Source of the DNA: Paracentrotus lividus
Lineage: Eukaryota; Echinodermata; Echinoidea; Camarodonta; Echinidae
DNA: 64,000 nucleotides
NCBI GenBank assembly: GCA_940671915.1
Contig: CALNVZ010002974.1
Coordinates: 23,215,544-23,279,543 of the forward strand
Reading direction: 5' to 3'
Under the pieces are notes generated by a model. It did no database searches. It was not told the origin of the DNA and saw nothing but the letters and a program-made list of their open reading frames with translations. How positions within the stretch are numbered: the stretch's first letter is position 1; each line of letters opens with the position of its first letter. Shown piece after piece: positions 1 through 10,900 of this stretch. The translations under genes were made by a program, and so were the position numbers.

Positions 1-628
1 TCATAATTATATTACACTTTAATGATCACACTGGTTTTTTTAAAAGTTGATTCTCAACTTTCCATTAATGGTATATTTATTTCAATTTGTTTAAAAAAAA
101 GTCTGTCACTTTGAATACTATTATATAGAGATTTTTTTTTCTCGAGTGGTCAATTGTTTAGAATCACATGCATATCGCATAGAAAATATTGGCGAACGGC
201 AGCGTCATTGGCGAGATCTCTTGGTTTTGAGCATCAATTAAGTAAATACAGGTGTTCTTGATTACACTTCAGCACAATCATGTTATGGCTTTCCAAAATG
301 CTCTTTTCTCTCCGTCTGGTCTGAAGCAAATCTACTTAATTAAAAGCCGATGATGAAAAGTTCATAAATTTCTTCACCTCACGCAGTATTTGCTCCATCA
401 CACGGACGGGCGATACCATTCGAATGCAGGAAAGTCTTCTTACGCGAAGTTGTTGTTATTGCAGCAAGCTGTAATAGATTCTGCGCTCTCAGCCGTATTT
501 CCAACGTACATTTGTTGCGTCTGGCCTCTTAGAATAATGGACGCGCCTTGTTTGAATTACGATTTATGACCACATCGGTATACGGTTAACTTTACATTTT
601 ACATAAGAGTAGAATTGATATGTTGGAA
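1..628. other. Non-coding, no recognised feature
   Basis: AT-rich sequence with stop codons in all frames and no recognisable gene, RNA or repeat boundary. It lies outside the left arm of the long inverted repeat. Confidence 0.5.
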
Positions 629-1504
629 AGTTGAAACAAAAGTATGGTATAAGAGATTTACACATGGTTCAACTTACCCCGTATGTTTACATATTACCCC
701 GTATAGGTTGTTACAAAAAAAATGTCTTCATTAATTAGCTGTATAGTGTTTACATGTTTTCAAGTTTTATATATGCCTCAGGTTTTAGCAACATAATAGG
801 CTAACTTACAGACCCAAGATGGAGTGTGTGAGTTCTTTCATTAGAATTATCTGGCCCAAAATGTGAATTTTGTAACTTCCATCCACGGTCTCCCCTACTC
901 TAGATTTAGTCCGCCCCCCCCCCACCACTCAGGGGGTCAACCATACACGTATGCTCGTTTCAGATTCTTAGAGATACTCCCTATAAGTAGGGGAGGCCGT
1001 GTCAAAATTGTGACCACCTACAGGCTTTTGGAAGGGAAGCTGCATCAAACTTACTCCTTAGCTTTTGGAGGGTAGACAGCAAAATGACCCCTTTTCACAG
1101 TTTTTTTAACCATATTTGTGACCCTATTTCTGGATTTGTCCTAAAAAAATAGAAACTATACACCTAATTGAATATAGGTCAGGGAAAAATATGCTAAAAG
1201 ACACCCTATTTCAATGATTTCTCGGGGTTTTTTCCCCTCCCTGGGCCCCTAAAATATAAGCCCTTTTCCAAATTGGAGATAATCCGACCGACTAGGTATA
1301 ACTAACGGGAACGAAATATGTAGGCATAATGCGACATGCATAGTTCGGGGTCAATGTTCGGCGGGGGTGCGGGTGGCGTACGGGGCGTCAGGGGGGTCAG
1401 AGGTCGCGGATGAGCAGTCAAAATGGGCGCGCTATGACGCTTAAAGGGCACCAAATGACCTTAGGGGCGCCAAATTGAGAAAAATAATATTAAAAAAAAT
1501 ATAT

Positions 1505-1770
1505 CATAAGTCAGCGGACTGACGATCACAAGATACGCGGTTCGAATCCCGTCCATTCCACTAGCGTCCTTCGGCAAGACATCTACAATTTGCCGTACTT
1601 GAACCATCAAGTGAGGTGAATGGGTACCGGTAGAAGAAATTCCTTGAATGCTGTGAGCGCCCTTCGGGTAGCCTAACTAAGCCGGGTAATACTAATATGA
1701 TGCGCCTTGAGCACTCTACAGAGTTGATACGTGCGCAATACAAATCATTTTATTATCATTATTATTATAG
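1505..1770 (+). mobile_element. tRNA-derived SINE copy (left arm)
   Basis: Contains an RNA polymerase III B-box-like GGTTCGAATCCC at about 1532-1543, then a body with CACTAGCGTCCTTCGGCAAG and GCGCCTTGAGCACTCTACAG, and ends in an ATT-rich tail near 1745-1768. This tRNA-like head, unique body and short tail is the usual SINE layout. The same element appears inverted at about 11490-11756. The A box is not clear, so the head is probably truncated or decayed. Confidence 0.6.
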
Positions 1771-2317
1771 AACTTAGCCCACAGACCCTCTGAAACCTAC
1801 TCCTACGGCTGATGACTACTTACCGAAAAAAATGTCAACACCTACCCCAAGAGAGAAGCTTATTGTAAAATAATTATTTGAAATCAGCACTGATTTTAAG
1901 CACTAACAAAAAGTGAATGATAATCCCAGGTTATGTGAGACCAAGCGAAAGTTATTTTCTTCCCCCTTTTTTTTTTTTTTTTTTTCTTTTTTCTTGTCAA
2001 TAACCTAATTAGAGCGGGCTCTCTCTTTCTCCCTCCCCTTTCTATCCTTTCTTACAAAAAAATATATACATGTATATATTGGTTATTATCAGATTACAGT
2101 TTAAAATACGGTGACCTGGATTGGGTGAGACTCTATTGTGTCATTTATTCTAAAAACAAATAAGTTTCATCCATACCTGATGAAAATATATTTCAAATAA
2201 ACTATTTTTAGTTCTTTAAAATGATTGTGCGGATTTGTTTTAATAATTAGGAAAAAACCTCTTTTTTTAGTGGGAATGGAGGTGGCCTATATCGGTTTAT
2301 TATTATTAGCTCTCATT

Positions 2318-2325
2318 TCTCTCTC

Positions 2326-2401
<76 letters not shown>
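2318..2401 (+). repeat. CT dinucleotide microsatellite
   Basis: About 84 bases of almost uninterrupted CT. The matching GA tract in the right arm (about 10849-10909) is shorter, as expected for slippage after arm duplication. Confidence 0.9.
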
Positions 2402-2404
<3 letters not shown>

Positions 2405-3398
2405 CCTTCCATCCGAGTTGAGATCACACCAGGGAAATCGGGTTTGTCTCATCAATTCAATTTTGGCGTCTTTCTTCTCATTTTCAGACTACCATGACTA
2501 CGCGTAATGAGTGGACTTCTTGATCTCTTGATCTGTCACATTCTAATAATGAAATGAATTTTTATAAACATGAATAATTTACAGCGACTGTTATTAACAA
2601 TATCACAATTATATCAATATAGGACTGCATGTAATACAAGCCTTGTATTCACATAGCCATTGTGGAAGATTTTGTAATAACGTAACACAAAACCTTCCAC
2701 AAAAGCAAATAACAATATGAAACACCCTTTATAGTCCAATGACACTTAATCGGAGCTATAACATTCTAATGACCGTAAATTCAGCATGATTTAATCAAAG
2801 GCATGTATTCTATGTTAAGATATAATTATTGAAGTGTACATTAAAAAGTGCAGCATATCATATATATACAATAATAAACTAAAACTAAAAGACATCTAAA
2901 AAAAAACACTGTCTATGCCTTATAATATAATACTCGATATATCCAGTCATCTGACTTGTCAAAAATTGGGTCAGTCTTCAACCATGCCTCTAAAACAACA
3001 AATTAGGGTCGTTACCAAGGCAACGGTCTATAGCAGTAGGAAAAATGCCCCGGGGGGGGGATTGGGTCCGCTTGAACAAAACAAACAAAACAAACAAACA
3101 AAAAACAAAAAAAGAGAAGAGAGGGAAAGGGTAGAAACCCCCTCTTTATGCACAAATGCTTGCAATCTTAGACCTACAAGGAAAACAGCTTAAAATAATT
3201 TCCCAAATCTCTTTGCTTGCCTTAGCGCTCGCAACAGATGGAATTCAGGAATTAAGGAATCATTTTTACAGAAACTGTTTTCAGCTTGCGCTTGTCTGTG
3301 TTCCATCGTTATATCAAAAGGATGTTAGTTGTAACATGTGCCTGAGATCGCCTATAGTTTCATAATTTCAGGTATTTCTTTTAAGGAGGTTGAATGTA

Positions 3399-4479
3399 GG
3401 GGAGACCAGGACAATTGTAACAGTTTTTTCCAAATTTTACCTATCAACTTTATTTAAAAGCCAAATACTTGCTTAAAATGAAATAAAATGAAATATGCAT
3501 ATCTTAGCTTGACAATATTAGGTTTGGGCTAACGTACAACAAATTATTTGAAGCCATTACCATTTTAAAACAAGAGGTCGAGTGTTACAATTGCCCGTGT
3601 CCAGGGGCAATTGTAACAGACGTACGGGCAATTGTAACACATGAAATCCAAGATTTAACATCATATACCACATAAGCTAATATATATAAGATAAACATGG
3701 ACAATGCTTGACACATTTATATTATGTTTCCTCTTTTATTTCATGATATGGGCAAAAGTATGATCTCTTTTTTTTTTTTTTTTTTTTTTAATTATAATTT
3801 AAAAAAAAAAAAAAAGGTTGTTGGGGCTTCACCTTTAACTGTAGAATTATATGAACTTTCATCAATTCATATTGGTTTTATCTTACTTTGTACCTACCCA
3901 ATATATCTTAAACTGACAACTGTGGTATTACACACTTTATATTAGGCTACGCCTCTGACTTTTACACATTCTTTCCAAATAAAAGTGAACATTTCTGATA
4001 AGAAAGTTAAAAAATGACAGCTTTTTTTTGGTTGTAAAATCAATCTTTAAAAATTTACGCCACTTTTTTTTTCTGGCAAAATCAATATTTTTCTCCCTTG
4101 TAACAAACGCATTGGACGTATATTTTCAGGTATTCATAATTTGAAAATATATCTTAATCTTTTATGGGGCTCCCATCTCTCCCTCTCTTCTCCTCTCCTC
4201 TCTCGCCTCCTTCTTTTTTCTGTCTTTCTTTTTCACTCAGTCTTTATTCCTTTTTACTTTCTATCTGCCCTTCCCCCTCTCTCTTCAGCACCATAAAAAT
4301 ATAAATCGGCTCCCCAATCGCATTAACATGCTCCAGTACACACCAGATGGATGTGTCCATCGTCGTCTTAAATGACGCGGCCCCATAACGAATGTCCTCT
4401 TCTCACCGATGTGCTTGTGTAGAATCCTAGTACTCTTCTGCACATATGCCGTCCCGGCACGGCAAAAACCCTTACAATA
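3399..4479. other. Non-coding; CAATTGTAAC motif cluster
   Basis: No gene is recognised. Just inside the left arm, GGGGAGACCAGGACAATTG is followed by further CAATTGTAAC copies, in both orientations, near 3588-3640. A T-run/A-run pair near 3768-3815 can fold back on itself. Pyrimidine-rich sequence follows near 4170-4290. Confidence 0.4.
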
Positions 4480-5167
4480 AATATGTACTTTTTTTTTATT
4501 TTTCTCTTTTTTTTCCCGATTTTTTCTTTTTTTTTTTTTTCTTTTTAGTTATTATTAATTTTTTTTCTCTTCTTTTTTTTTTTATTTTTTTTTCCATTCT
4601 TTTATATTATTCCTTTTTATTCTTTTTTTTATTTACTTTTGTGTTTTATTCTTTTTTATTTTTTTTGTTTGTTCTTTTTTTATTATACTCTTTTTCTTTT
4701 CTCTGTCCATTTTTTTTCTTCATTTTATTTTTCTCTATTCTTTCTATTTTTTTCTTCCATAATTTTTTTTTCTTTTTTTTTTTATTATATTTTTGTTACC
4801 GATTTTTTTTTTTTTTTTTTCTTTATTTTGTTATTTTCTATTTTTATTTTATTAATTTTTTTTTGTATTTTTTCCTTTTTTTTTTTTTTTTTTTGTTACT
4901 TTCTTTTTATTTTCCTTTTTTTAAGACTTGATTTTTTTTTTATTTCTTTTTTTCATTATCAGATTGTTCTTGTGTTATTCTTTGATTATTTTTATTTTTT
5001 TTTATATATATTCTTTATTTTTTTTATTTTATTTTTCTCATTTTTTGTTTATTTTATATATTCATTTTTTTTTTTTTTTTTTTTTTTTTCTTTTTCGTTT
5101 CTTTTTTTATTTTTTTTTTTTTCATTTATTGTTCTTGTTCCTTTTATTTTGTTTTATTGTTGCGGTT

Positions 5168-5204
<37 letters not shown>
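4480..5204 (+). repeat. T-rich low-complexity tract
   Basis: About 725 bases of T runs broken by single A, C or G and short TTAT, TTCT units. It yields long artefactual open frames rich in F, L, I and Y. It ends about 65 bases before the GPCR exon. The tract may be a decayed poly-T or retroelement tail, a microsatellite-like expansion, or partly a sequencing artefact. Confidence 0.85.
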
Positions 5205-5207
<3 letters not shown>

Positions 5208-5268
5208 CTGTATGACTGATTTAAGTTATAACCATCTATTATTACGACTTCCACTTTTACCTAAACAG

Positions 5269-5610
5269 AATCCTACCGCTGCCACCGTTAAGCCTGCGGC
5301 CAAGAAACGCAACGATCTCGAGACCCGCATCACCAAGAACACATTCTACGTTGTTGTCGCGTTCATCGCGTGCGTTGTTCCATACGGTTTCAACGTCCTG
5401 AACCATGATGTCGGCCCCGAGGGTACACCTCTAGGACAAGCTTTCCTTCTCTTCAATGTCTGCATGAACCCGGTGATCTACGGTACGAAGCATCCTCATT
5501 TCAGGGCCGCGATTAGGAATATTTTCAGGGGACGAGTTTCGGGCCCGTTGGTTACGTCCAATACCGTAATGCCTGTTAGTCAAACCCAAGGTAGCACTAT
5601 TAACCCATAG
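5269..5610 (+). CDS. Terminal exon of a class A (rhodopsin-type) GPCR, partial
   Basis: A CTAAACAG acceptor precedes an open frame of 113 codons ending in TAG at 5608-5610. It encodes the end of intracellular loop 3 (ETRITKNTFYVVVAFIACVV begins helix 6), an extracellular loop with GPEGTP, then helix 7 ending in NPVIYG, a form of the class A NPxxY signature. The cytoplasmic start HPHFRAAIRNIF resembles helix 8, and a short tail with no obvious palmitoylation cysteine follows. Helices 1-5 are not seen upstream; the T-rich tract sits immediately in front. It could be the last exon of a gene with distant 5' exons, or an isolated remnant. The ligand class cannot be assigned. Echinoderm genomes carry large lineage-specific expansions of such receptors. 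Confidence 0.75.
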   Translation, partial: NPTAATVKPAAKKRNDLETRITKNTFYVVVAFIACVVPYGFNVLNHDVGPEGTPLGQAFLLFNVCMNPVIYGTKHPHFRAAIRNIFRGRVSGPLVTSNTVMPVSQTQGSTINP

Positions 5611-5767
5611 GCCTACTGGTGTGTATGCCTTATCTTCTTAAACGAATTCCACATTGTTATTTTCAATTTACATTATCTGAAAGAAGGATTTTCACGACAT
5701 TTACGTTTTGTCAATTTACGTTTTGTATCATTAAAAGCATTAAGTTACTTCATACCGGGTGAAATCC

Positions 5768-6575
5768 GAAAAAAGGAAACCCATGTTTGATCATCAATAA
5801 TTTTAAAATTATTTCAATGGAGATTATGACATTTGTATCACTGCAAAGTTCATCTCATTACCATTCCCAGCTCACCAATATCATGCATCGCTGAACCCCA
5901 TTGTTCTGAAAATTGTCTCGGAATAGGTTCACTGTCATGCTTCTTGAGATGAGATGTTTGAATGTGCTTAAACATGATTAGCAATTATAAATAAAGCATT
6001 CCAATGACTTCAATAAATGGTTTTGATAAATGGATGGACATGCCTACTTATTTAGTTCATCAAGCTCACCGTCCAGGTAATTTCATCGTGTTACAATTCA
6101 CGACAGCCTAGAGAACCTTCAGTTCACCATGGATTTTTTATATAAGAAGCATGACAGTGCATCAATCACAATTTTGAGAGATATTTTCAGAACAATGGGG
6201 TTCAGTGATACGTGACATTCATGAGCTGAAGGAGGTATCATTAAAATGATAATGAGTTGTACTTTCTAGTGATATCAACTTCATAACAACTACTCTAATA
6301 TTTATGAAATTATAGGCCTAAATGATCAAAGTTTGGTTCCCTTTTTAGGTACATTGAAACAACCCAGCTCAATGAGCGTGAAAGTGAACCACTCAAAATT
6401 TTGCGAGACATTTTCACAACAATGGGGTTCATATCAGTGATGCGGGACATTGGTGATGAGCTGAGATAGGTATCATTAAAATGGTAATGAGTTGCACTTT
6501 CCAGTGATATAAACTTTATAATCACCATCGTAATATTTTGGAAATTATTGATGGTCAATCTTGGGTTTCCTTTTT
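5768..6575. repeat. Three copies of a roughly 200-bp repeat, one inverted
   Basis: Copy A (about 5768-5945) is the reverse complement of copy C (about 6370-6575). Copy B (about 6148-6345) lies in the same orientation as C. Shared landmarks are ACAATGGGGTTCA, GAGCTGA with GGTATCATTAAAATG, and TAATGAGTTG followed by CACTTTCCAGTGATAT. The unit is a dispersed or foldback element of unknown class lying in the 3' flank of the GPCR exon. Confidence 0.65.
5990..5995 (+). promoter_or_regulatory. Possible polyadenylation signal of the GPCR exon
   Basis: A canonical AATAAA lies about 380 bases after the GPCR stop codon. Position and sequence fit, but no transcript evidence is available. Confidence 0.35.
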
Positions 6576-6599
6576 TCTGATCACCCGTATAGGCATGAT

Positions 6600-7689
6600 C
6601 CAATAAATTGTCGATTTTTCATGTTTGTGTCGTATAACAAAGGATGAATAACCCACGAAAAAATGCAAAGGTTTTTTAAGACTATGATGCTATGAAGATA
6701 TTTATGATTGAGTACCACCATTTACAAATGTACCAGGGCACACTGAAGTTAATGCTGCAGTATATGGAGGGAAATAATCTGATATTTCCTTTGTCACCTG
6801 CACATTTTTTAATTTTTTTTTGAAGCGTGTAATTATTCTTAAAGGGATGTATTTTCCAAGTCAAGGTTTTGTCTCAACACAGTAGTACAGCATGTGGCTC
6901 GAAAATAAATTAAGAAACTCCTCCACGATCCAGAAAACGAGGAAAGTACGAGTTCCATTTGCGTTTGCAAACCACTTTATCCTCCGAAACTCACAAATCC
7001 TTAATATCCACGCCCTTAATAATTTATCAACCTTACAGATTCATTCGAGTCACCTAGAAATGAATTATGCTTGGCCTACCATGTGCATTGTTATTTCGAG
7101 TGTTTCATGAACGTTGCAGTAGTCGAGTTTAGGTGCACTATTTCAAAATAAAGATTATAGTTAGTTAACTTCTGGAGAAAGTAGATGTTTGATTGAATTG
7201 TTAAATTTTAAATCTAGGCCTCATTTTCACTTAGCGGAAAAGTCAAGGGCAAAATAGTCAAGGGCGCCTGCACTCTAAATCAACTCTTTCTCCAGCGAAT
7301 GCAAATATTTAATTGTTATCATTTTAATATCAGGCAGGTTTTGTACATTATGAGATATTAATGATTTTTATATCATGCAAGTTTAACGTAATTGATTCTG
7401 ATTGCTCGGATCAGTTTCGATAACATGGCCTTCAATCTGTAAATAACACTGTATATAAAATATTTATATTGACCATTATCATCATAAATTTAGTTTTATT
7501 TGTTGTTGGTGTTGGATTATTATGTTTACAGCCAACACCAACCTAGATACGACTTCGTGGAGTAAAGGATTTTTTTTTCTTTTATGAGTTTAAAAGTCTT
7601 ATCATTTATATTCAAATTCAGATTCGTATATTATGTATTCACTTTCTTTAGAAATTGGTACAAAAAAAATTTATGACACAAGTGAAGCA
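6600..7689. other. Non-coding, no recognised feature
   Basis: AT-rich sequence with only short open frames lacking recognisable motifs. A small inverted repeat (GTTGGTGTTGG with CCAACACCAAC) is at about 7504-7542. Confidence 0.45.
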
Positions 7690-7946
7690 TAATGCGGCGG
7701 TCACAACTCGCCGTACCTTCGACGTGCAACTCCCCACGATGGATTTCGTAGAAAATTCGTGCAGCGGAGGTATCTTGCAGGTGCAATGCATGTACGACGT
7801 GCATAAAGTTTTTACAATACCCTTACTATAGAATTGCAGGAATCGCAGAAGTTGAATTAGGACCTGTGCGTGCATTGCACATGCAACGCAGGCTACGTCG
7901 ATGGCACGTGCCCTGTAGCCTACGGCGAGTTGTGACCGCCGCATTA
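7690..7946. mobile_element. MITE with 26-bp perfect terminal inverted repeats
   Basis: Positions 7690-7715 (beginning TAATGCGGCGGTCACAACTC) are the exact reverse complement of 7921-7946. If the outermost TA is the duplicated target, the element is 7692-7944, about 253 bp. That would fit a TA-targeting superfamily such as Tc1/mariner, but the family is not identified. There is no coding capacity. Subterminal TGCATGTACGACGTGCATA adds further internal symmetry. Confidence 0.85.
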
Positions 7947-8281
7947 GTTACAGAAGCGATGACTACAATGAATTGAAAACCTGAATAGAAAAACATCCCA
8001 AGTCCATCATTTGGCCAAATCGAGTAAATCATGGAAAATTGTTGTTTATACACGAGTCCATCTTCTGTGTAATTTACAGCACTGCAGTCCGCTCAGAAAC
8101 GCCTAAAATGGATGAAAAACTATCCAAAATCCCCATTGGATGCACACACACAAAAAAAAAATTATCAGTTTTTAATGATTTATTCGAAATGAAGTGCACG
8201 GACTTGGAATGATCTTATATTTATTCAGTTTCTTCTTTAATACAAGTCTTGTTTCTGAAATGCTGTAGATATCACAGGTCC

Positions 8282-8407
8282 AGGCACTTTTAATACAAAA
8301 AGTGCCCCTTTTTAGTAATAAAAGTGCCCCTTTTTATTATAAAAATGGCATTTTATTAGCTAAACAAAGGGGCACTTTTTAGTCAGGAAAAGGGGCACTT
8401 TTATTAT
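8282..8407. repeat. Inverted cluster of AAAGTGCCCC motifs
   Basis: Forward copies of AAAGTGCCCCTTTTT on the left are mirrored by AAAGGGGCACTTTT copies on the right, around an AT-rich centre near 8345-8365. The block folds into an imperfect hairpin. A C-rich run follows at about 8438-8458. Confidence 0.6.
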
Positions 8408-8449
8408 AGGGTGGATGAAAAAGTGGGGGGTCACAGTGCCCCCCCCCCC

Positions 8450-9837
8450 CCTGCCCCCTGGTTCCGCCGCCATACTGTTCCTAGGGTCAAACTATGTGGC
8501 ATCAAGCAATTACACATTATGTTCAAGTTCAAGTTCAAGTAACATAACTAATATTTATTTCCTTTTCAAAATAAAATAATACAAATAATCTTATAATATA
8601 AATCATGTGAAAGGTGGCGAGAATATCTATATAGGCCTATGCGCGGAGCTTGAGTCGAGGTCCCCATGACAATACATATTTCCACAAATATAATTTCATA
8701 ACGGTATAATTATACAAATCGTCGCACGCACCACGAGCCATCCTCTCTGTATTGAATAATTTCAAAGAGGACAGTTCGTGACGCGTGCGAGGAAATATTT
8801 TTAAAAAAAATTAAGGGGGGGGGGGGAGAACGAAAAAAAAAGGAAAGAAACGAAAAAAGAGGAAATAGAAATAAAATAATCTTCGGAAATAAGGTAATCG
8901 ACTAAAAAGCAGTGCTAGTAATTTATGGATCCCTAACTTACATCTATATACATTTCTATATCGAGTATCATATTTCAGCTATCGGAACTAAAATGAAGAT
9001 AAACAGTGACGGGGGAGGGGGGGGGGTCAACGTACATATGCGACTTACCATAGCAGTCAATCTGTTCACACTCAGAATATCATGTTTGTCACTCAATATA
9101 CAATCAGGGTTTTCAGACAATCTCTCCTCACAACCTTTTACATCTCACCTGAGCATGCGACATGCCCGACATATCATAATGAATAATTATTGGTGAAGTG
9201 GTATTATACTATATGAAAAAACCTGTCGGTGTGAGCATGAAAAGCTCCTCGCTAAAGTTGTATGTGTTTTATTTTCTATTATGAATGACAGGCGACATGA
9301 CATGGTGCATTTGGATATTAACATAATTTTTATGGCTTTTTTTCTTCTTTTTTTTTATACCTTTTTTTAATAAAGATTTGAGCGGCCTAATATTAGAACG
9401 TAATCATAATAAATTATATCGATATAATTCCTGTCTTGTTGAAGGATAGCTTTAAAATTAACCTAACTAAAGCCAATTTCTTTTTATTGCCATTTCAAAA
9501 GTGTATAGTTTTGTGGGATGCACTATATTTAGGCCTCGTTAAATGATGTTTTGTTTGTTTATGACCATGTTTACAAGCAGTTCACTGCTTTTTACTGCCT
9601 TGTATATTTTTGCTTGTATTGAATTTCATTGATGGTTGAATAAAATTGAAATGAATGCCGTAGTTTGGCAAGGGAAGATTACGTACATGTATATCGAACA
9701 TTTATCAATTTCTCTTGACAACCAAGGTTAAGCCTATAATTTATTTATTGTAAAGGCATAAAAGCAGTGTGTGAGCGCGAGCGAACATAGTTTCACATGT
9801 GCTTTATTTATTCATAGCTTAGCTCATGAACATTCTG
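8450..9837. other. Non-coding intergenic sequence
   Basis: No gene is recognised. It contains a G run at about 8815-8826 and another at about 9011-9026. Near 9600-9655 there is a GAATAAAATTGAAATGAATG stretch that resembles the 3' end of a non-LTR retroelement, but this is too short to assign. Confidence 0.4.
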
Positions 9838-10846
9838 TACATTCATACCTCCTTAAAGGAAACCTGAAATTATGAAACTATAGGCGATTCAAGCACATGT
9901 TACAACTAACATCCTTTGATATAAACGATGGAACACAGACAAGCGCAAGCTGAAAACAGTTTCTGTAAAAATGATTCCTTAATTCCTGAATTCCATCTGT
10001 TGCGAGCGCTAAGCGCAAGCGGAAAATTTGGGAAATTATTTTAAGCTGTTTTCCTTGTAGGTCTATTCAAGGATCTGCAAAGCATTTCTGGCATAAAAGA
10101 GGGGTTTCACCCTTTCCCTCTTCTTCCTCTTTTTTGTTTTTGTTTGTTTGTTTGTTTGTTTTTTGGTCAAGCGGACCCTATCCCCCCGGGCGCATTTTTC
10201 CTACTGCTATAGACCGTTGCCTTGGTAACGACCCTAATTTGTTGTTTTAGAGGCATGGTTGAAGACTGACCCAATTTTTGACAAGTCAGATGACTGGATA
10301 TATCGAGTATTATTATTATAAGGCATAGAAACAGTGTTTTTTTTTAGATGTCTTTTAGTTTTAGTTTATTATTGTATATAATATGATATGCTGCACTTTT
10401 TAATGTACACTTCAATAATTATATCTTAACATAGAATACATGCCTTTGATTAAATCATGCTGAATTTACGGTCATTAGAATGTTATAGCTCCGATTAAGT
10501 GTAACTTGGACTATAAAGGGTGTTTCATATTGTTATTTGCTATTGTGGAAGGTTTTGTGTTACGTTATTACAAAATCTTCCACAATGGCTATGTGAATAC
10601 AAGGCTTGTATTACATGCAGTCCTATATTGATATAATTGTGATATTGTTAATAACAGTCGCTGTAAATTATTCATGTTATAAAAATTCATTTCATTATTA
10701 GAATTGTGACAGATCAAGAGGATCAAGAAGTCCCACTCATTACGCGTAGTCATGGTAGTCTGAAAATGAGATAGAAAGACGCCAAAATTGAATTGATGAG
10801 ACAAACCCGATTTCCCTGGTGTGATCTCAACTCGGATGGAAGGAAC

Positions 10847-10900
<54 letters not shown>

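Larger units (their letters stand above)
629..3398 (+). repeat. Left arm of a 2.8-kb inverted repeat
   Basis: The reverse complement of this block recurs at 9838-12590. Paired coordinates add up to about 13,220-13,236 along the whole length, so the arms are collinear. Matching landmarks are an AGTTGAAACAAAAGTATGG edge, a CTCCCCTAC-rich block, a tRNA-derived SINE, a CT microsatellite and a poly-purine/pyrimidine stretch. The arms differ by substitutions, small indels and one divergent GC-rich block (about 1330-1490), so they are not a trivial copy. No convincing target-site duplication is visible at the outer edges. It may be an inverted segmental duplication or a composite mobile element with very long terminal inverted repeats. 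Confidence 0.85.

Noticed and set aside
1505-1590. Possible tRNA gene with GGTTCGAATCCC
   Set aside because: Only the B-box side is tRNA-like; no full cloverleaf, and the unit has a SINE body and tail.
2225-2497. Apparent protein with a serine-leucine repeat
   Set aside because: It is the CT microsatellite read in frame, and the mirrored GA copy gives the same artefact on the other strand.
4446-5215. Long open frames rich in F, L, I and Y in the T-rich tract
   Set aside because: They arise only from homopolymer composition, overlap in several frames and show no domain or codon preference.
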